This document shows, piece by piece, positions 21,500-32,918 of a DNA stretch of 64,000 nt (positions are counted from its first letter, which is position 1; the number at the start of each line of letters is the position of its first letter). This stretch comes from Metellina segmentata (Eukaryota > Arthropoda > Arachnida > Araneae > Tetragnathidae). The stretch lies in assembly GCA_947359465.1 (NCBI GenBank), contig OX375872.1:4012395-4076394 (forward strand), given 5' to 3'. The position numbers and the translations under genes were made by a program. A model generated the notes under the pieces. The model had not been told where the DNA came from and did not search any database. It worked only from the letters and a program-made list of their open reading frames with translations.

Positions 21500-21979
21500 C
21501 AGGTGGCTCTGAATAGTGTCAGTTTAAAAAAATCACCTTGCACATTAGATACTTAGCATGACTGTGATTACTGAATTTAAATCATGCATTTATCTTCTTA
21601 CAACTTTTTTGATGAGTATCCCAACATAGGTACTTTTTATGTTTAAATTCCCATACTAGTGTAATTTTTGCCCCATAATCAGATCAACTTGTTTTCATTT
21701 CAGCCTTACCTTTGTTTCTATTAAGTTTTTCATCTTTGCGTGGCTCATTTTGATCTCGGGAGAGGCTATGATATAATGACAGAAAAATAGCATAGCATGA
21801 CCAAATTTCTTTGCGTGATACCTCTTATTCGATTAAAAAAATTCTGTTTAATTTGTTTAATTCTTAAATAGAAGATAGAAATAAAAGGACAAGTGTTTCC
21901 ATAACTGGTTAATCTAATTTAGAGGTTAGGGCTATTAGTTTAGGTATTGAAAGAATATAATTTCACAGCAAAAATAAAC
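21500..21979. other. AT-rich spacer, nothing recognised
   Basis: No motif, repeat end or exon signal recognised between the transposase remnant and the LINE fragment. Confidence 0.5.
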
Positions 21980-23225
21980 TCAAACCTTGTTAAGATGAAT
22001 TTCAAGGGACCATAAAAAATTCTTATTAAACGTCTTTTTTCCCCCTTCATCAGGCATTGGCAATATCAGCCATGAGCCCTCTGGCAGCCCAATAAAATTT
22101 AGCCTTAATATAAAGTTGTCAAGAGTAAAATTAAGAAAAGAAAGAGCAATGCAGTTCGTCAGATGTGAAAATTTCATAACTTCCCCGGAAGGGCACAGAA
22201 CACAGTCAGGAATATTAATCTCACCAATAAGGTGCAGATGTCCACAAAGAAAGTCATGACCTGTCACAAGTCTAAAATTTGCTGTGAAGACAGAGTGAGG
22301 CAAGTCCATTGGGATGGGTGACAAGAGCAGGGTATTCCACGTCTTACCAATTGAATCTTGTTCATAGTTATGTCTGAGGGATCTTTCTGTGGTCTTCTTC
22401 ACCTCAGAACTAAATTGGAGAAAGGTTAAGGGGAAAGGTGGCTGTTGTAATTTGCAGCCATTTTTGGCAAGGAGGTGTGCTTTTTCGATTCCAGGAATAT
22501 TACAATGGCTGGGAATCCACTGAAGAACGACTTTCCAGCCAGTAGCAATTGTATTAGACAGACTAACTTTAACTTCCTCAACAAGGAAGCACTTACTTGG
22601 TGCAGAAGAAGCTATTGCCAAGATTGCAGCTTGGGAGTCTAAAAATGGCTGACTTTCTAAGAATAGTTCCCAACCCCAGAATGTTTGAAATTGCAATTTT
22701 TTGGCATAGATCACCGCATATAAGTTGGAGGCAATAATAGGAGGGGATATAATGTTGCAAGTTTAATCTTTTGCATTTTTCATGGAGCCCCCAAAACTGT
22801 TTTTCTCTTCGATATTTCAGAGGCTCAAGGCCAGTCTGAATTTTTATAGCAGCAATAGGAGTGGAACCTGCTGCTCCAGTAATAAGCCCTAATGCCTTAT
22901 TTTGGGTCATATCGATCACTTTGGAGCAATTGTTTGAGGCAATGGCAACAAGTTCACCCCCATAGTCTAAAACAGGCTAGACATAGATTTTGTAAGTAGT
23001 CAAAAGAGTATCAGTCGAGGAACCCCAGGTGATACCAGAGTCTTTTTAAAAGTTTTAGTCTGTTAGTATCCTTTTTAGCAATCTCCTCAGCATGTCTTCT
23101 CCATGAGAGTTTATTATCAAGGTAAACACTGAGGTAGCGAAAAGTATCTACTTGAATTAGGGTCTGGTGGTTGTAATAGACACTGATTTGAGAGTTTCTG
23201 GATAACTATTCAATGTAGTTCTTGT
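21980..23225 (-). pseudogene. LINE 3' part: RT thumb and RNase H
   Basis: Minus-strand reading. The distal RT region reads TFRYLSVYLDNKLSWRRHAE (about 23130) and PVLDYGG, then QNKALGLITGAAGSTPIAA near 22900. An RNase H domain follows: FLDSQAAILAIAS, VVLQWIPSHCNIPG and KAHLLAKNG. A CCHC-like tail reads FRLVTGHDFLCGHLHLIG and PDCVLCPSGEVM. RT followed by RNase H and a terminal zinc-like motif is the layout of I-clade LINEs. Endonuclease and the RT catalytic core are missing, as expected of a 5'-truncated LINE, and stops break the frame. Confidence 0.8.
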
Positions 23226-23229
23226 TATC

Positions 23230-24640
23230 TGAATTAAGAAAAAAAACATTATTTTTTCACAACAAAATGAAATATTAATGTATTTACATTACTTACTGCA
23301 CAATTCTTGGTTTACTGATAAATGGTATTCATTACATACAAAGATTTTTTAGATAATTCTGATTACACCAATAATTCTTGATTACACAGATATTTCCTGA
23401 TTGCCCAACTTTTGTCTCAAAGTAGTCTTTTCGAATTTAGTTTTTCATGACATTCTTTAAGAAAATCTGGCCAATGCTTTTAATTGAACATATTGTTTTT
23501 TGCTGCCTAACAAAAAGCTATTAACAATTTCTAAGCCATCAGTAGCTTATTTTAAAGAACTCTCTTCCACACATAAATCTTCTAATATAATTTTGGATTC
23601 ACACTTTTCTGCTATAAAAACATTCTTGTCCATCATGATGTAATCATTAAATGGTATATTGGGAACGACAACTCTCCATTTTTGAGCATCCTCTTCAATT
23701 ATGTGAGTTTCATTTGAATATTTTAGGTATTCTACTTGTTCCTTTGTTTAATCTGAAATAACAAAGCCAGCACGACAAAAAATTTTGAATTGTTACTTGG
23801 CATCTACTTCCTTCCTTAAGCTAGCAATGCTTTCTAAATCGAATAGAATTTCTTTCTCAAAACAGTGTGGCTCATCATTCCATCTCTTCTGTAATAGAGC
23901 TTCAAAGATCAGATGAATCCTCTGTCACATGATTGCAACTTAGATGTGATATTTGAGGGTGTCTACTGGTCCCGAATGTCCTGAAAATATGCCAAAAACG
24001 GAAAACTGGTCCCAATAGTCTCGAAATCATAAATTTTGTCTTGAAAATTTATCTCCTCTTTATTATCAGAAAAAAGTACATTTATGGATTTTGGTTTGTC
24101 ACTAGCAAAAATCCTGCAAATCGAAACTGATGGCACAATTGTTAATTTAAAATTTTTACACTCTTAGGTGTTGGAACTTGCTCTCTTTATGTGCTTCATG
24201 GATGCTATAAGACAGCACTGATGAAATCAAAATGGGATATGAATGATTTCTTACGTGCCGCTTATTATCTGTTCAAGGACTTTCCTTTAAGAAGATCAGA
24301 TTATTATCATTTTCTGGCTTAGAATATTTGAATAAAGTGCTTTTGAATTATAAAAATACATGCTTGTCATAAATACATATTCTGTACCGCCACAATGAGG
24401 GGGTTATGGGTTAACCTTCCTACTTCCAAAGACAAATTTTATTGTTTTTAGTGGGCTTTATCAGACTCAATTTGCCTAACCCCCTCCGAAAAAATATTTC
24501 TAGCTACACCATACATACATTAGTACACAAATATACTATTCTTATTCAGCTATTTTTGTACTTCAAAATAACGCTGCCTATGTTTTCCTCTTTTTTACAT
24601 TTTGACTGTTTTCACCCCTGATATTTAAAACTTTGTGATG
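23230..24640. other. AT-rich stretch, no gene recognised
   Basis: Minus-strand frames near 23440-23940 look weakly protein-like but are full of stops and match nothing I know. They may be a decayed transposase. 'gggggttatgggttaacc' near 24398 and 'cctaaccccctccgaaa' near 24477 form a small inverted pair. Confidence 0.4.
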
Positions 24641-24649
24641 ATCCTATAG

Positions 24650-25175
24650 CAAAAACAAAACTAGAAGCATACAGTATGAAAAAAGACAGACTAGATGGGT
24701 TTCTGATGGATCTTTTAAAAACTGTGGATGAGAGTAACCCGTTAGTAATATTTACTAAAAAGGTATTGATAATGTATGATGGTAATGCTGCTGTTGACAA
24801 AGTTTTTTAATTAACAAAAAGCGTCTTGTTGAAAATTTAGAAGAAAATTCATTGGTAGCTCAACGTTCAGTTCCTTCTGCTGTTCTACACTATGGTGGTA
24901 TAGAACATATTGATATAACCACAGGAATGATCGCAGCTGTTCGCAGTGCTTCCAGAAAAAGAACTGAGGCCTTAAAACAAAAAAGATTGAAGCAGAATTC
25001 TGAAGAATTTAGGCAAAAGGTGACTGCAACTGAACTTAAACAAATGAAGAAAAAAAAAAAGAAAATTGCAAATGATGAAATTGAACAATTAGGCAAAGAA
25101 ATTACGCAAACTGAAAAGAAAATGAAAATGGTGCAACTCCCCCAATCCAACCACATTCGTAAACAGTGTTTTTGA
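24650..25175 (+). pseudogene. Remnant resembling a hAT-type transposase C-terminus
   Basis: Plus-strand reading with one frame change near 24806. The phrases are VLIMYDGNAAVDKVF, then NKKRLVENLEENSLVAQRSV and HYGGIEHIDITTGMI, then a Lys/Glu-rich coiled tail. The pattern 'VLILSHGNA.VERGFSVNK..LVEN....SLVAQR' is one I associate with C-termini of hAT-related proteins. The catalytic part is not visible. It lies upstream of the DMAP1 exon on the same strand but shows no splice logic tying it to that gene. Confidence 0.4.
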
Positions 25176-25744
25176 ATACACTAATTGATATATAATTTTT
25201 TTACCAGCTTCATTTGATGCATAAAGCATAAAAATAAAGAATGTACATTGCGAAATGTTTTTAAAGTAATTGTTGATTTCTTCAATTTTTATTAAAATTT
25301 CAAGTATTCAAAAAACAAAAATCATGAATATAATATAGGTTATTTGTTTAATGTTTATCTACTTTGACATGATTTATGGTTTGTCTTTATTTTTAAAATT
25401 TTATTTAGAAATCTGCTTATTAAAGCTGAAATTTGATACTAGAGTCCTCGTTTAGACTAAGCAATAAAAAAAGGTGTGATTTTAAATTATAATTGCAAAT
25501 AGCTAACCCACATAATCAAAAATCAGATCATGCATTTATTTTAAAAAGTCCCCTAAATGGACCTACAGAAATTTAGGAGTTAAAAATAAAGGAGAAATTT
25601 AGAAATTAATTGGAGTCATCAATGATCAAGCATATTTTTCTATTTTTGTGATGAATTTTTTATCCAAGTTCTTTAACTATTTTGTGAAAATTTGAGATAT
25701 TATCTAGATCTTTTAGTTTGACACATTTAAAACATTTTTTTTTA

Positions 25745-26310
25745 TTTGCCTATTACAAGCTGAGGCAATTTATCTATTCCATCCATGTTACAATCTAGAA
25801 GTGTTTTCCAAAAGACACCTGTTTCATCAGCATAGTAAATGGTGCACTGTTCGAATTCCTTTAAACACTATCCTTTAACAATTTATCTATTGCATCAGTG
25901 TACGAACTAGCTTAGACTCCAGAGATTTTCTGACAAATGATTCTATGCCTATCTTTGAAGTCGTCCAAACTATCCGTTCAAGTTTTCAACGCATCAGCAA
26001 AGAAACTTGCCTTTTCTTGCAAAATTACTCATTTTAAAATCGTTTCAACTCAACTTCTCTGATCCATCTCATCAGAGCTGTGTCCACATCATCATACTTT
26101 GGAGTTCCCATTTGCTTTCTTTTTGATTCAAACCTTATCATTCCACACTGCTTCAATTTGATTTTGAGTTTTTTTAATCATAAATAACGTACTTCTAACA
26201 ATTTAAAGCTATCGGCTATATCTGGCTTCTTTTTAAATCTGCTATCCATTTCATTTAATGTATCTTGTTTTTGCTCCAACATTAAAGATTTCAGATATAG
26301 CAAAGAGAGT
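25745..26310 (-). pseudogene. pogo/Tigger-like transposase remnant
   Basis: On the minus strand the reading shows YDDVDTALMRWIREVE near 26090, a phrase typical of CENP-B-type DNA-binding domains in Tigger/jerky proteins. Further on it shows YYADETGVFWKTLLD near 25840, the pogo-type DDE region with the first catalytic Asp in ADETG. Many stops and shifts lie between. No terminal repeats were found. Confidence 0.55.
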
Positions 26311-26719
26311 AAAAAGCAAACCAGATAAGCAGAAAATGCTATAACTTGTTAAGAGCTAGAAGTCCAAATAGAAAAGTAATGGTATTCGCACAATGAGAGA
26401 TTTTACAATCTGTGATGAAAGAGCTCAGTCACTTGTAGGTCGCTAATGAAATAGGCCGAGGTAAACGTCTGCAGTTTTTCCTGCTGTAGGGCACCATTCA
26501 TTATGACCCGCAATATCGGAGAGACGTGTAAATTACAATATTCCCCTAACTGAACAATAGAAGAAATGGAAATGAATTCATAGTGTCAAGAAATCCCATT
26601 GAAAAGGATGTTTGATGCGATTTAAAAGCATCTGTTTTCAATGTAGGTTTCAAAAATTCGTTCGTCTTAACTGGAAATTCCCGAATTCTTGAACGAATGA
26701 GTTAACATATTTGAATATA

Positions 26720-28103
26720 CACTGCTGGCCACCCAAATTGCAACACCAAGAAAGACGAGAGATATCACAACAAAATTTATTTTGTAGATAACATGTTGAC
26801 CAAGTATCAAATGATTAAATTTATAGACTTCTGTCAAGTGTGGTTCCTGCCAAAATCAGTTGCCAGAGTAGCCGCCATTGTTGAAGATCACGCCTCGGCA
26901 TTGATTCAAAGAGACTTTGGATGTGTTCTTGGGGTACAGCAGACCAAGCAGCTTCCACACGTTGCAAAAGAATCTGGGTCAATCGTTGAGCAAACATTGA
27001 CCACATGTTTTCAATCGGCGAAAGATCCGGAGAGCGAGCTGGCCAGGGAAGCAATTCAATCTGGCGATTGACGAAGAACCCTTGGACAATGCGTGCCACG
27101 TGTGATCGCGCATTATCCTGTTGAAATATGGCTGTGGGCAAGCCCTGAAGGTAAGGAAGGACAACTGGCTCCAACAACTCGGAGATGTAGCGCTGGCTGT
27201 TTAAAGTACCGGCAATGCTTACTAGAGGTGTGCGAGAGTGATATCCAATACCGCCCCATACCATAATACCCGGTGCAGGACCAGTGTGGCGGTGCATAAC
27301 GCAGCTGTTCAACATCCTCTCTCTCTCTCTCTCTACGGTGTCTCCAGACTGGAATCCGACCATCGTGGTGTTGCAGACAGAAGCGTGACTCGTCAGTAAA
27401 GACAATTTCATTCCATTCTGCCGTCCACATCCTTTTTTCGTCGCACCATTGGCGGCGGAGACGTCTGTGATTCTTCGTCAAGAGTAGACGAAGCAATGGA
27501 CGTCATGCGGACAGACCACTCTGCTGTAAACGGCGTCGAATGGTACGCGCAGACACTGGATGATGCGTTACAGACTGAATGTGCTGTGCTATGGTTCGTG
27601 ATGTGGCTGAGCGATCCGTCACTGCTATACGCACAATATGCCTGTCATTACGTGAAGTGGTGCACTGAGGTGGATGCGATCGAACACGTCGGTCCGTCGT
27701 ACCCTCCTGCATCCAACGATCACATATCCGCATTACAATTGTTTGCTTTCGTCCAACACGACTACCGATTTCCCTGAAAGATAATCCACAATCTCGGTAG
27801 GCCACTATCCTTCCTCTGTCGAACTCGGATACTTAATCAAAAGATGATCTCTGTTTTCTGAGGCATAATTGATCGGTTTTTTTTTGTTTGTTTGTTTGTA
27901 AAAACCACAAGAAAAACACAATTGCCGTACTTGAAATCGTCGAAATCTCCAAGCCTAAATAGCGCTTTGAAGTAGCGCGCGTGATGTGCGTCTGCGCTGA
28001 AATTGTAATCATTTGCATATCTCACCTCCGCTAATGCATGTTGTAAATTTCATATTATTTGCATGCTTCCTTCAGGGTGTTGGATTTACAGTGGCCAGCA
28101 GTG
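26720..28103 (-). mobile_element. Tc1 transposon (DD34E)
   Basis: The left end reads 'cactgctggccacccaaatt'; the complement of the right end reads 'cactgctggccactgtaaat' followed by 'ccaacacc'. The shared terminal repeat is about 30 bp and imperfect. TA lies on both sides (26718-26719 and 28104-28105). The 1384-bp element carries one transposase gene on the minus strand. It sits within the presumed last intron of DMAP1, 141 bp before the acceptor site and in the opposite orientation to that gene. Confidence 0.9.
26821..27832 (-). pseudogene. Tc1 transposase, frameshifted
   Basis: The N-terminus reads SEFDRGRIVAYRDCGLSFRE, a paired-like helix-turn-helix, without a clear ATG in that frame. The second helix-turn-helix lies around SARTIRRRLQQSGL. 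Catalytic motifs: D in IVFTDESRFCLQHHDGR, D in FQQDNARSHVARIVQ and E in ARSPDLSPIENMW. There are 34 residues between the last two, so this is a DD34E Tc1 enzyme. There are at least two frame changes: one near 27500 and one inside a (TC)n run (27317-27334) just after the first Asp. The C-terminal frame reaches 26821. Confidence 0.88.
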
Positions 28104-28244
28104 TACATTTTGATGCGTAGTTTCAGTAATTTGTATTAAGCGATTTCTTAATGACATTTGACTAGTAGGAAAATAATAACTGTCTAAAATTTTAAGCTTT
28201 GTTATGAATACCTGCCAATTCTCTAATTTTTTATTTTTCTTTAG

Positions 28245-28465
28245 AACCCAACCCCATTCCTACAGAAGAAGTATGTGTGCATTTCAATGAATTGCGTAGC
28301 GATATGGTTCTTTTATATGAATTGAAACTTGCACTAGCTAATTGTGAGTTTGAGCTGCAAACTTTAAGACATCAGACTGAAGCTATGAATCCAGAGAAAA
28401 TGAAAGATATTCAAGACATTGCACCTTCTGCATCAATAACTCCAAATGGAGGGAAAAGTGAATAA
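28245..28465 (+). CDS. DMAP1: Terminal exon of DMAP1 (DNMT1-associated protein 1), C-terminal 73 residues
   Basis: A pyrimidine-rich tract ending 'tttctttag' precedes the exon, a good 3' splice site. The first two bases complete a codon from the previous exon. The protein then reads PNPIPTEEVCVHFNELRSDM, continues VLLYELKLALANCEFELQTL and ends with a stop at 28463-28465. The TEE(V/I)C..FNELR.D.VLLYELK.AL..C..E pattern is what I recall for the C-terminus of DMAP1/Swc4. That subunit of NuA4/TIP60 and SRCAP chromatin complexes is named for binding DNMT1. No earlier exon is recognisable in the window, so the intron is at least several kilobases and full of transposons. It is the only host protein segment I can name. 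Confidence 0.7.
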
Positions 28466-28507
28466 TGATGCATTACTATCTTCTAACATGTACATATTTT
28501 TATGTAA

Positions 28508-28513
28508 AATAAA
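28508..28513 (+). promoter_or_regulatory. Poly(A) signal after the DMAP1 exon
   Basis: AATAAA 43 bp after the stop codon. A second AATAAA occurs at 28570-28575. Together with the splice acceptor they mark this as a last exon. Confidence 0.65.
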
Positions 28514-28619
28514 CTTAAAATTGTATATGACCATACTTTTAAAAAACATTTTGTACCTTGTTTCTAGTCAATAAACTAGAATTTAGTATGAAATTTGAAA
28601 ATGTCAGAAAGCAAACTAA

Positions 28620-29020
28620 TGTTCATGTAAATTCAGAGATTTTTGCATATTTGCGAAAAACTCATGAATATTTAATGCTCATGAGTTTTTATTGTTATGC
28701 CTTTTTCATTTTCAATCAGTAAAAAGTAAGTTAAGAAATTTTACTTATGGATAATTTGTCATTTGAAACACTTGAAGTGAATTAATTCAGTAGATACAAG
28801 GTTATTTTTTCAGGTACTTTTAAAGCCTTGAAGTTGCATAGCCTTTATCAGTGTAATTGTCATAACTTAAAAATTGTTTAATAGTTATTACTAAAAAAAT
28901 TCTTACTCTTGAAGTTTTTCCTAGTTGTAATATTTCAAAACGCATAGTTGCAGTGAACTCCTCAAAGCAACCACTGTTTTGGAAAAAGTGTTTGCAATCA
29001 AATTATTTTGCATGAAAAAT
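28620..29020. other. AT-rich downstream region, nothing recognised
   Basis: Includes a short inverted pair, 'aaaaactcatgaatatt' and 'tgctcatgagtttt', near 28658-28690. This could form a hairpin downstream of the gene end. No coding motif seen. Confidence 0.4.
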
Positions 29021-29024
29021 ATTA

Positions 29025-29551
29025 CTTACAACAAGGTTCCCACGGGTTAGGGAAAACCTGGAATTGACAGGGAATTTAATTTTGTTAAAAAAAAGTCGGG
29101 GGAAATTACGCATGCCCTGGAAAATCGCATCAATGACCTGGAAAATGATTGATCATAGCTTCTCAGATGCGTTGGAGAAAAGTAGCCAATAAGATTCGCA
29201 TCACTTTATTTTATAAATATTTAACAAGAATTTGCATTCGTTCACTGGCATAAATTGAAGAATTTCATGCTTATGATACATTAAATCACAAATTCATTCA
29301 AGTCAAATATGTTGGATTATTTGAATAAGTTATGTTAATGCAAAATTACTCGTGCTTTGTGTATTCATTTTTATTGTGTAGAATTCTTAAATTTGTTTTT
29401 GTTATTGACTATTGAATGGGGCTAAATTATTTCTTAGTTTCTCACCTTAAAAATGTCGTGAATTTTTAAGTATGACCGGGAATTTTATAAAAAATTGTCT
29501 GGAAAAATCGGAATTTTATTTCTGAAATAGAGTGGGAACCCTGTTGTAAAG
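29025..29551. mobile_element. MITE with 'acaacaRGGTTCCCAC' terminal repeats, hAT-like
   Basis: The left end reads 'cttacaacaaggttcccac'; the complement of the right end reads 'ctttacaacagggttcccac'. The 527-bp interior is AT-rich and non-coding, with 'gaaaacctggaattgacagg' near the left. The '(C)AGGGTTCCCAC' tip is common among hAT-derived MITEs. No convincing 8-bp direct target duplication is present. Confidence 0.55.
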
Positions 29552-29559
29552 GAGTAAAT

Positions 29560-30260
29560 ATTCTGCAATATCAAGCCTCACCATACTGCTAACTGCTTGT
29601 CCTTATCTTGAACAGCTGAAAATGAACTAACAGAAAACCTTCTGAGCATAGTGAGATTTGTTAGTAGTCCAGTGTTACTTTTCCACCCCAACACTAATGA
29701 CTAATTATACATCTTTCTAAAGAATCCATGGATACTTTCAACCTTATGACATATTTCATTTGTCTTTTCCTTCGATTGGAATCTTTTTGAATTTTTCTAT
29801 TGCTTCTTTTTTTAGAAAAAAATCATTTGCAGGGCTGCTATAGATTTTGCTATTTTTTTCAACCTTGGTAACTAGCAGTGCCTTCTTAAATGGTCTCAAA
29901 AGCTACTATTTTCAAAAATTTTGTCTATTGGAAATTTGCTAAAGGTAAACCAAAATTGAATCCCCTTTTTAACTAATAGGGGACGAAAAAAATGCTTTTT
30001 GTATTTTTCTTTCCAAGGAAACACCCTATCGAAGTTTTGGCGTCAAGCCGGGGCAACCCTAAAAGAAAAACATCGTGATGTGGTTTTTAAATTCTCATTA
30101 AAACAGTATAAAGAAAATATTTCGGAAATTTCCCGCTGAGATCTTCAGCATTGTTTCATAGTTAATTAACACATTTTGTAAGCATTTTTTGAAACGATTC
30201 ATTTTGTATCAGCAATTAAAGGTTGAAGTTATTTCACAAGTGCATTTTGGAAGACTTTCC
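29560..30260. other. AT-rich spacer, nothing recognised
   Basis: No family, exon or repeat end recognised. Confidence 0.45.
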
Positions 30261-30264
30261 CAAG

Positions 30265-30325
30265 ACTAGAGTCGCCCATAGCGCATTGTGTTGCTCCAGT
30301 GCAACGTTAACTACTTTAGACTAGA
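30265..30325 (+). repeat. SINE 3' fragment
   Basis: 'gcattgtgttgctccagtgc' followed by 'aacgttaact' matches the 3' end of the long SINE family found at 52018-52700, 57735-58050 and 61855-62485. Only the end is present. Confidence 0.65.
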
Positions 30326-30399
30326 ATCTTGGAAAGATTTTAACACTCCAGAGGCGTAGCTAGACTTGTGACCCCGGGCAAAATAAAATGTGTCTCTCT

Positions 30400-30886
30400 A
30401 TTTTTAAAAAAAAGTTACCGCCGCCGCAGGATTGAAAACTGTGTTGTTTAGCTCCATTCTTAGACGGTTTCTCGAGAAAGTATGGATCAGAAAAATATCT
30501 AATTAACATGGTTTGTTCTTCATCGTGTTCCCTGGACAACTGTTAAGATCTTTTTCCGGTGCGGTTATTAGTTTAGGGTTTATTAAATGTCAAAGTTGAA
30601 AAAGCGAAATTTCTTCCGTGAGTGAGCTAAACACACAAACTTTCAGTCTTCAGCCATGAGTTTTTTTAAAGAGTACCTCTCAACGTAAATTTTTGCAGCT
30701 CGTCGAGTTTTTTGTTTAGAAATTTCTATTTGCTTCTTGATAATTTTTTTTTGAATTTCGGGAAAAATCGGGACATTTTCGTTACTTCTTTTTTTTTAAA
30801 CTGTCATATCTATATCTTTTAGTTTTTAATTTTGAAAATATCGCAGAAAACCTCAGAATGTACTCTTTTTTACGGAACAATTATGG
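30400..30886 (+). repeat. Helitron-like repeat, copy C (truncated)
   Basis: Contains the family's opening module ('ttcttagacggtttctcgag', 'attaacatggtttgttc', 'gcagctcgtcgagtt') and the first part of the 180-bp repeat, including 'cagaatgtactctttttt'. It breaks off near 30886, where LINE sequence starts. Confidence 0.65.
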
Positions 30887-31502
30887 TTCAAAAACATCTC
30901 ATGACACTGGTTCAGGTGCCTTCTGTCCTAATCGAAAAATAAGGCTATCTTTCTCTTTGGGTAAGTTGGCCACTGTATATCAGGCTGAGGTTCTGGCGAT
31001 CTCTGCTTGTACTTACAACTGCCTCAATAGAGGTGTAGTTAAGAGGGTTATAAAAATCTTCTCTGACAGCCAGGCAGCCCTAAAAGCTTTGCAAAGTCAC
31101 TGCTTCTCCTCAAAAGCAGTGTGGGAATGTTACAATACGCTTGAGGACCTGGCTGAGAGAAACAAAGTCTCTCTTGTCTGGGTCCCTAGTCACTGGCATC
31201 AAAGGTAATGAAACGGCAGACCAACTAGAAAAACATGGGTCTGAAACACCATTTATTGGACCAGAGCTTGTTTTGGGTCTGCCTCACAATGTGGCTAGAG
31301 GGACTATAAAGGATTTGCTCCTTGCTGTGTCCTACCATACATGGCTTCAATCTAATAATCAAAGACAAGCCAAAGAGTTCAATCAACAGTCTCCTTGGGA
31401 TAGATCAAGGGAGCTGATGAATTTAGGTAGGAAAGAAATCAGGGTAACTATTGGCTTCCTAACTGGTCACTATACCCTGAATAGACACCTCAACATTATG
31501 GG
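30887..31502 (+). pseudogene. LINE RNase H fragment
   Basis: Plus-strand reading: GAFCPNRKIRLSFSLGK, AEVLAISACTYNCLNRG, IKIFSDSQAALKAL and VSLVWVPSHWH, then after a one-base shift GIKGNETADQLEKHGSE. The C-terminal part reads RVTIGFLTGHYTLNRHLNIM, which in full LINEs runs into a zinc-like motif. It is cut there by the gypsy LTR at 31503. It is an RNase H domain of the same general LINE type as 21980-23225 but a different copy, and it is truncated on both sides. Confidence 0.8.
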
Positions 31503-31720
31503 TGTGGGAGTAGTAAACAATCGTTTAAAGAATAATAACTTTTAATTAGTTGATGATCATGATGGTATTAAAGAAGATGGGATGGTATTAAAGCAATGAA
31601 AGTAAGTTCAATGTAGTTCGAGGAGATTGTAGTCGCGGTTCAGCTCATGCGCACATGTCTTTTTCGTTGTCGTCACTTCTGGATCTCGGTGTGGCTGCGC
31701 AGTGGTAGGAGATGACTTCA
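31503..31720 (-). repeat. 3' LTR of the gypsy shell
   Basis: 218 bp. It matches the right LTR in blocks ('tgatgatcatgatggtatta', 'gtagttcgaggagattg', 'cacttctggatctcgg'). It lacks the 'cacagttcaagtatc...' segment and a GC-rich piece, so it carries at least two deletions. Confidence 0.8.
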
Positions 31721-32880
31721 GAGTGGAGACGCCCTCTAGTGGCAGGCTGAAGCTGGGCACCACAATTCGGCCATCCTGGGTGCGACTGGACTTCTTTCGT
31801 CTTTAACTTTTTTCGGTTTGTCGTCTTTAAAAGCATGGCATCTTCCTCCTTTCCTTTGACTCGTCTTAGCAAACTCTTAAATCCAATTCCACGGTTTAAG
31901 AAATTCGGCGCATGTTGTAGTGAGGTTGGGTCCTTCATGACATCCTTCTTTTACAACGTCGTACGTATTTCCTCCTTTAATTCTGGTGATTCTATAGGGT
32001 CCAAGGTATTTTTATTTTAATTTCAAGTGCGGACCAAACTGAGTTCTCTTGATGGCAACTAAATCATTAACTGCATAAGGTTTTGGTTCTTTTCTTCTTA
32101 AATTATGCGTCTTCTTATTTTCTTCTTGAATTTTAAAGATTTGTTGTTTTGCATGCTTTCTTAATTCTTCTCTTTGCGTGTCAAAATTAGCTTGAAATTC
32201 AACTTCAATCATTTCTTTGAACTTATCGAGACCCTTCACATTCATCTTTGTACCGAATAGTAATTCGAACGGTGTGGTATCTATGCTTCGTTGATAGGTC
32301 GAATTTATCGTTTGTTGTAATTCACTTGTGTGTTTGTACCGCTGGGCTGGATTTTCTAAGGAAAGCTTTGCCAGAATTGATATGATCGTCTGGTTAATTA
32401 TTTCGACTTGTCCGTTTGCCCTCGGCAAGCCAGTAGTTATTAAATGATGTTTTATATTCTCTTTAGAGCAATAATCAGCAAACTCGCTAGATGTAAAGGT
32501 TATACCTCTATCGGAGATAATTTGAGAAGGACTCCCAAATACAGCTTTTTGAATCTTCAATTTTGCAATAGCTTCAGCAGATGTAGTGGTTTTCGTTGGA
32601 TAAATCCACACAAACTTGGCAAATGCATCGACTATCGCTAGAATGTACTTATAGTTCTTATGGGTGCTCTCTAAAGGTCCGAGATGATCAATATGGTACG
32701 TCTTCAATGGAATATCTTCTTTTTGCAAGGGGTGCAAAAGACCCCCTTTCTTTCCCTTTTTGTGATTCACTAAAATGCAATGTACACAATTGGCTATTAT
32801 TTTTTATGTCTTCTGCCTAAGCTTGGGGATGAAATAATACTCTTCAATGTTCTTTTCAGTATATTTAATTCCTTTATGTC
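31645..32880 (-). pseudogene. Integrase of the gypsy shell
   Basis: On the minus strand the zinc-finger region (about 32880-32770) is partly broken by a stop. The core from 32770 is open: D in TYHIDHLGPL, D in SQIISDRGITFTS and E in LPRANGQVEIINQTI, all three catalytic residues present. It continues through QRSIDTTPFELLFGT and the basic DLVAIKRTQFGPHLKLK. After a stop, a GPY-like module (LGPYRITRI) appears near 32000, and the tail continues toward 31645. It lies downstream of RNase H as in canonical gypsy elements, in contrast with the element at 8320. Confidence 0.82.
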
Positions 32881-32918
32881 CCTTTTCGTGGAAATCTCTT
32901 ATGATTTCGGTTTGACCA

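Noticed and set aside
24852..25175. Upstream exon of DMAP1
   Set aside because: The sequence fits a hAT-type protein tail better, includes its own stop and has no donor site leading to the 28245 acceptor.
31503..31720. Solo LTR
   Set aside because: It pairs with 49377-49677 and the minus-strand gypsy genes lie between them.
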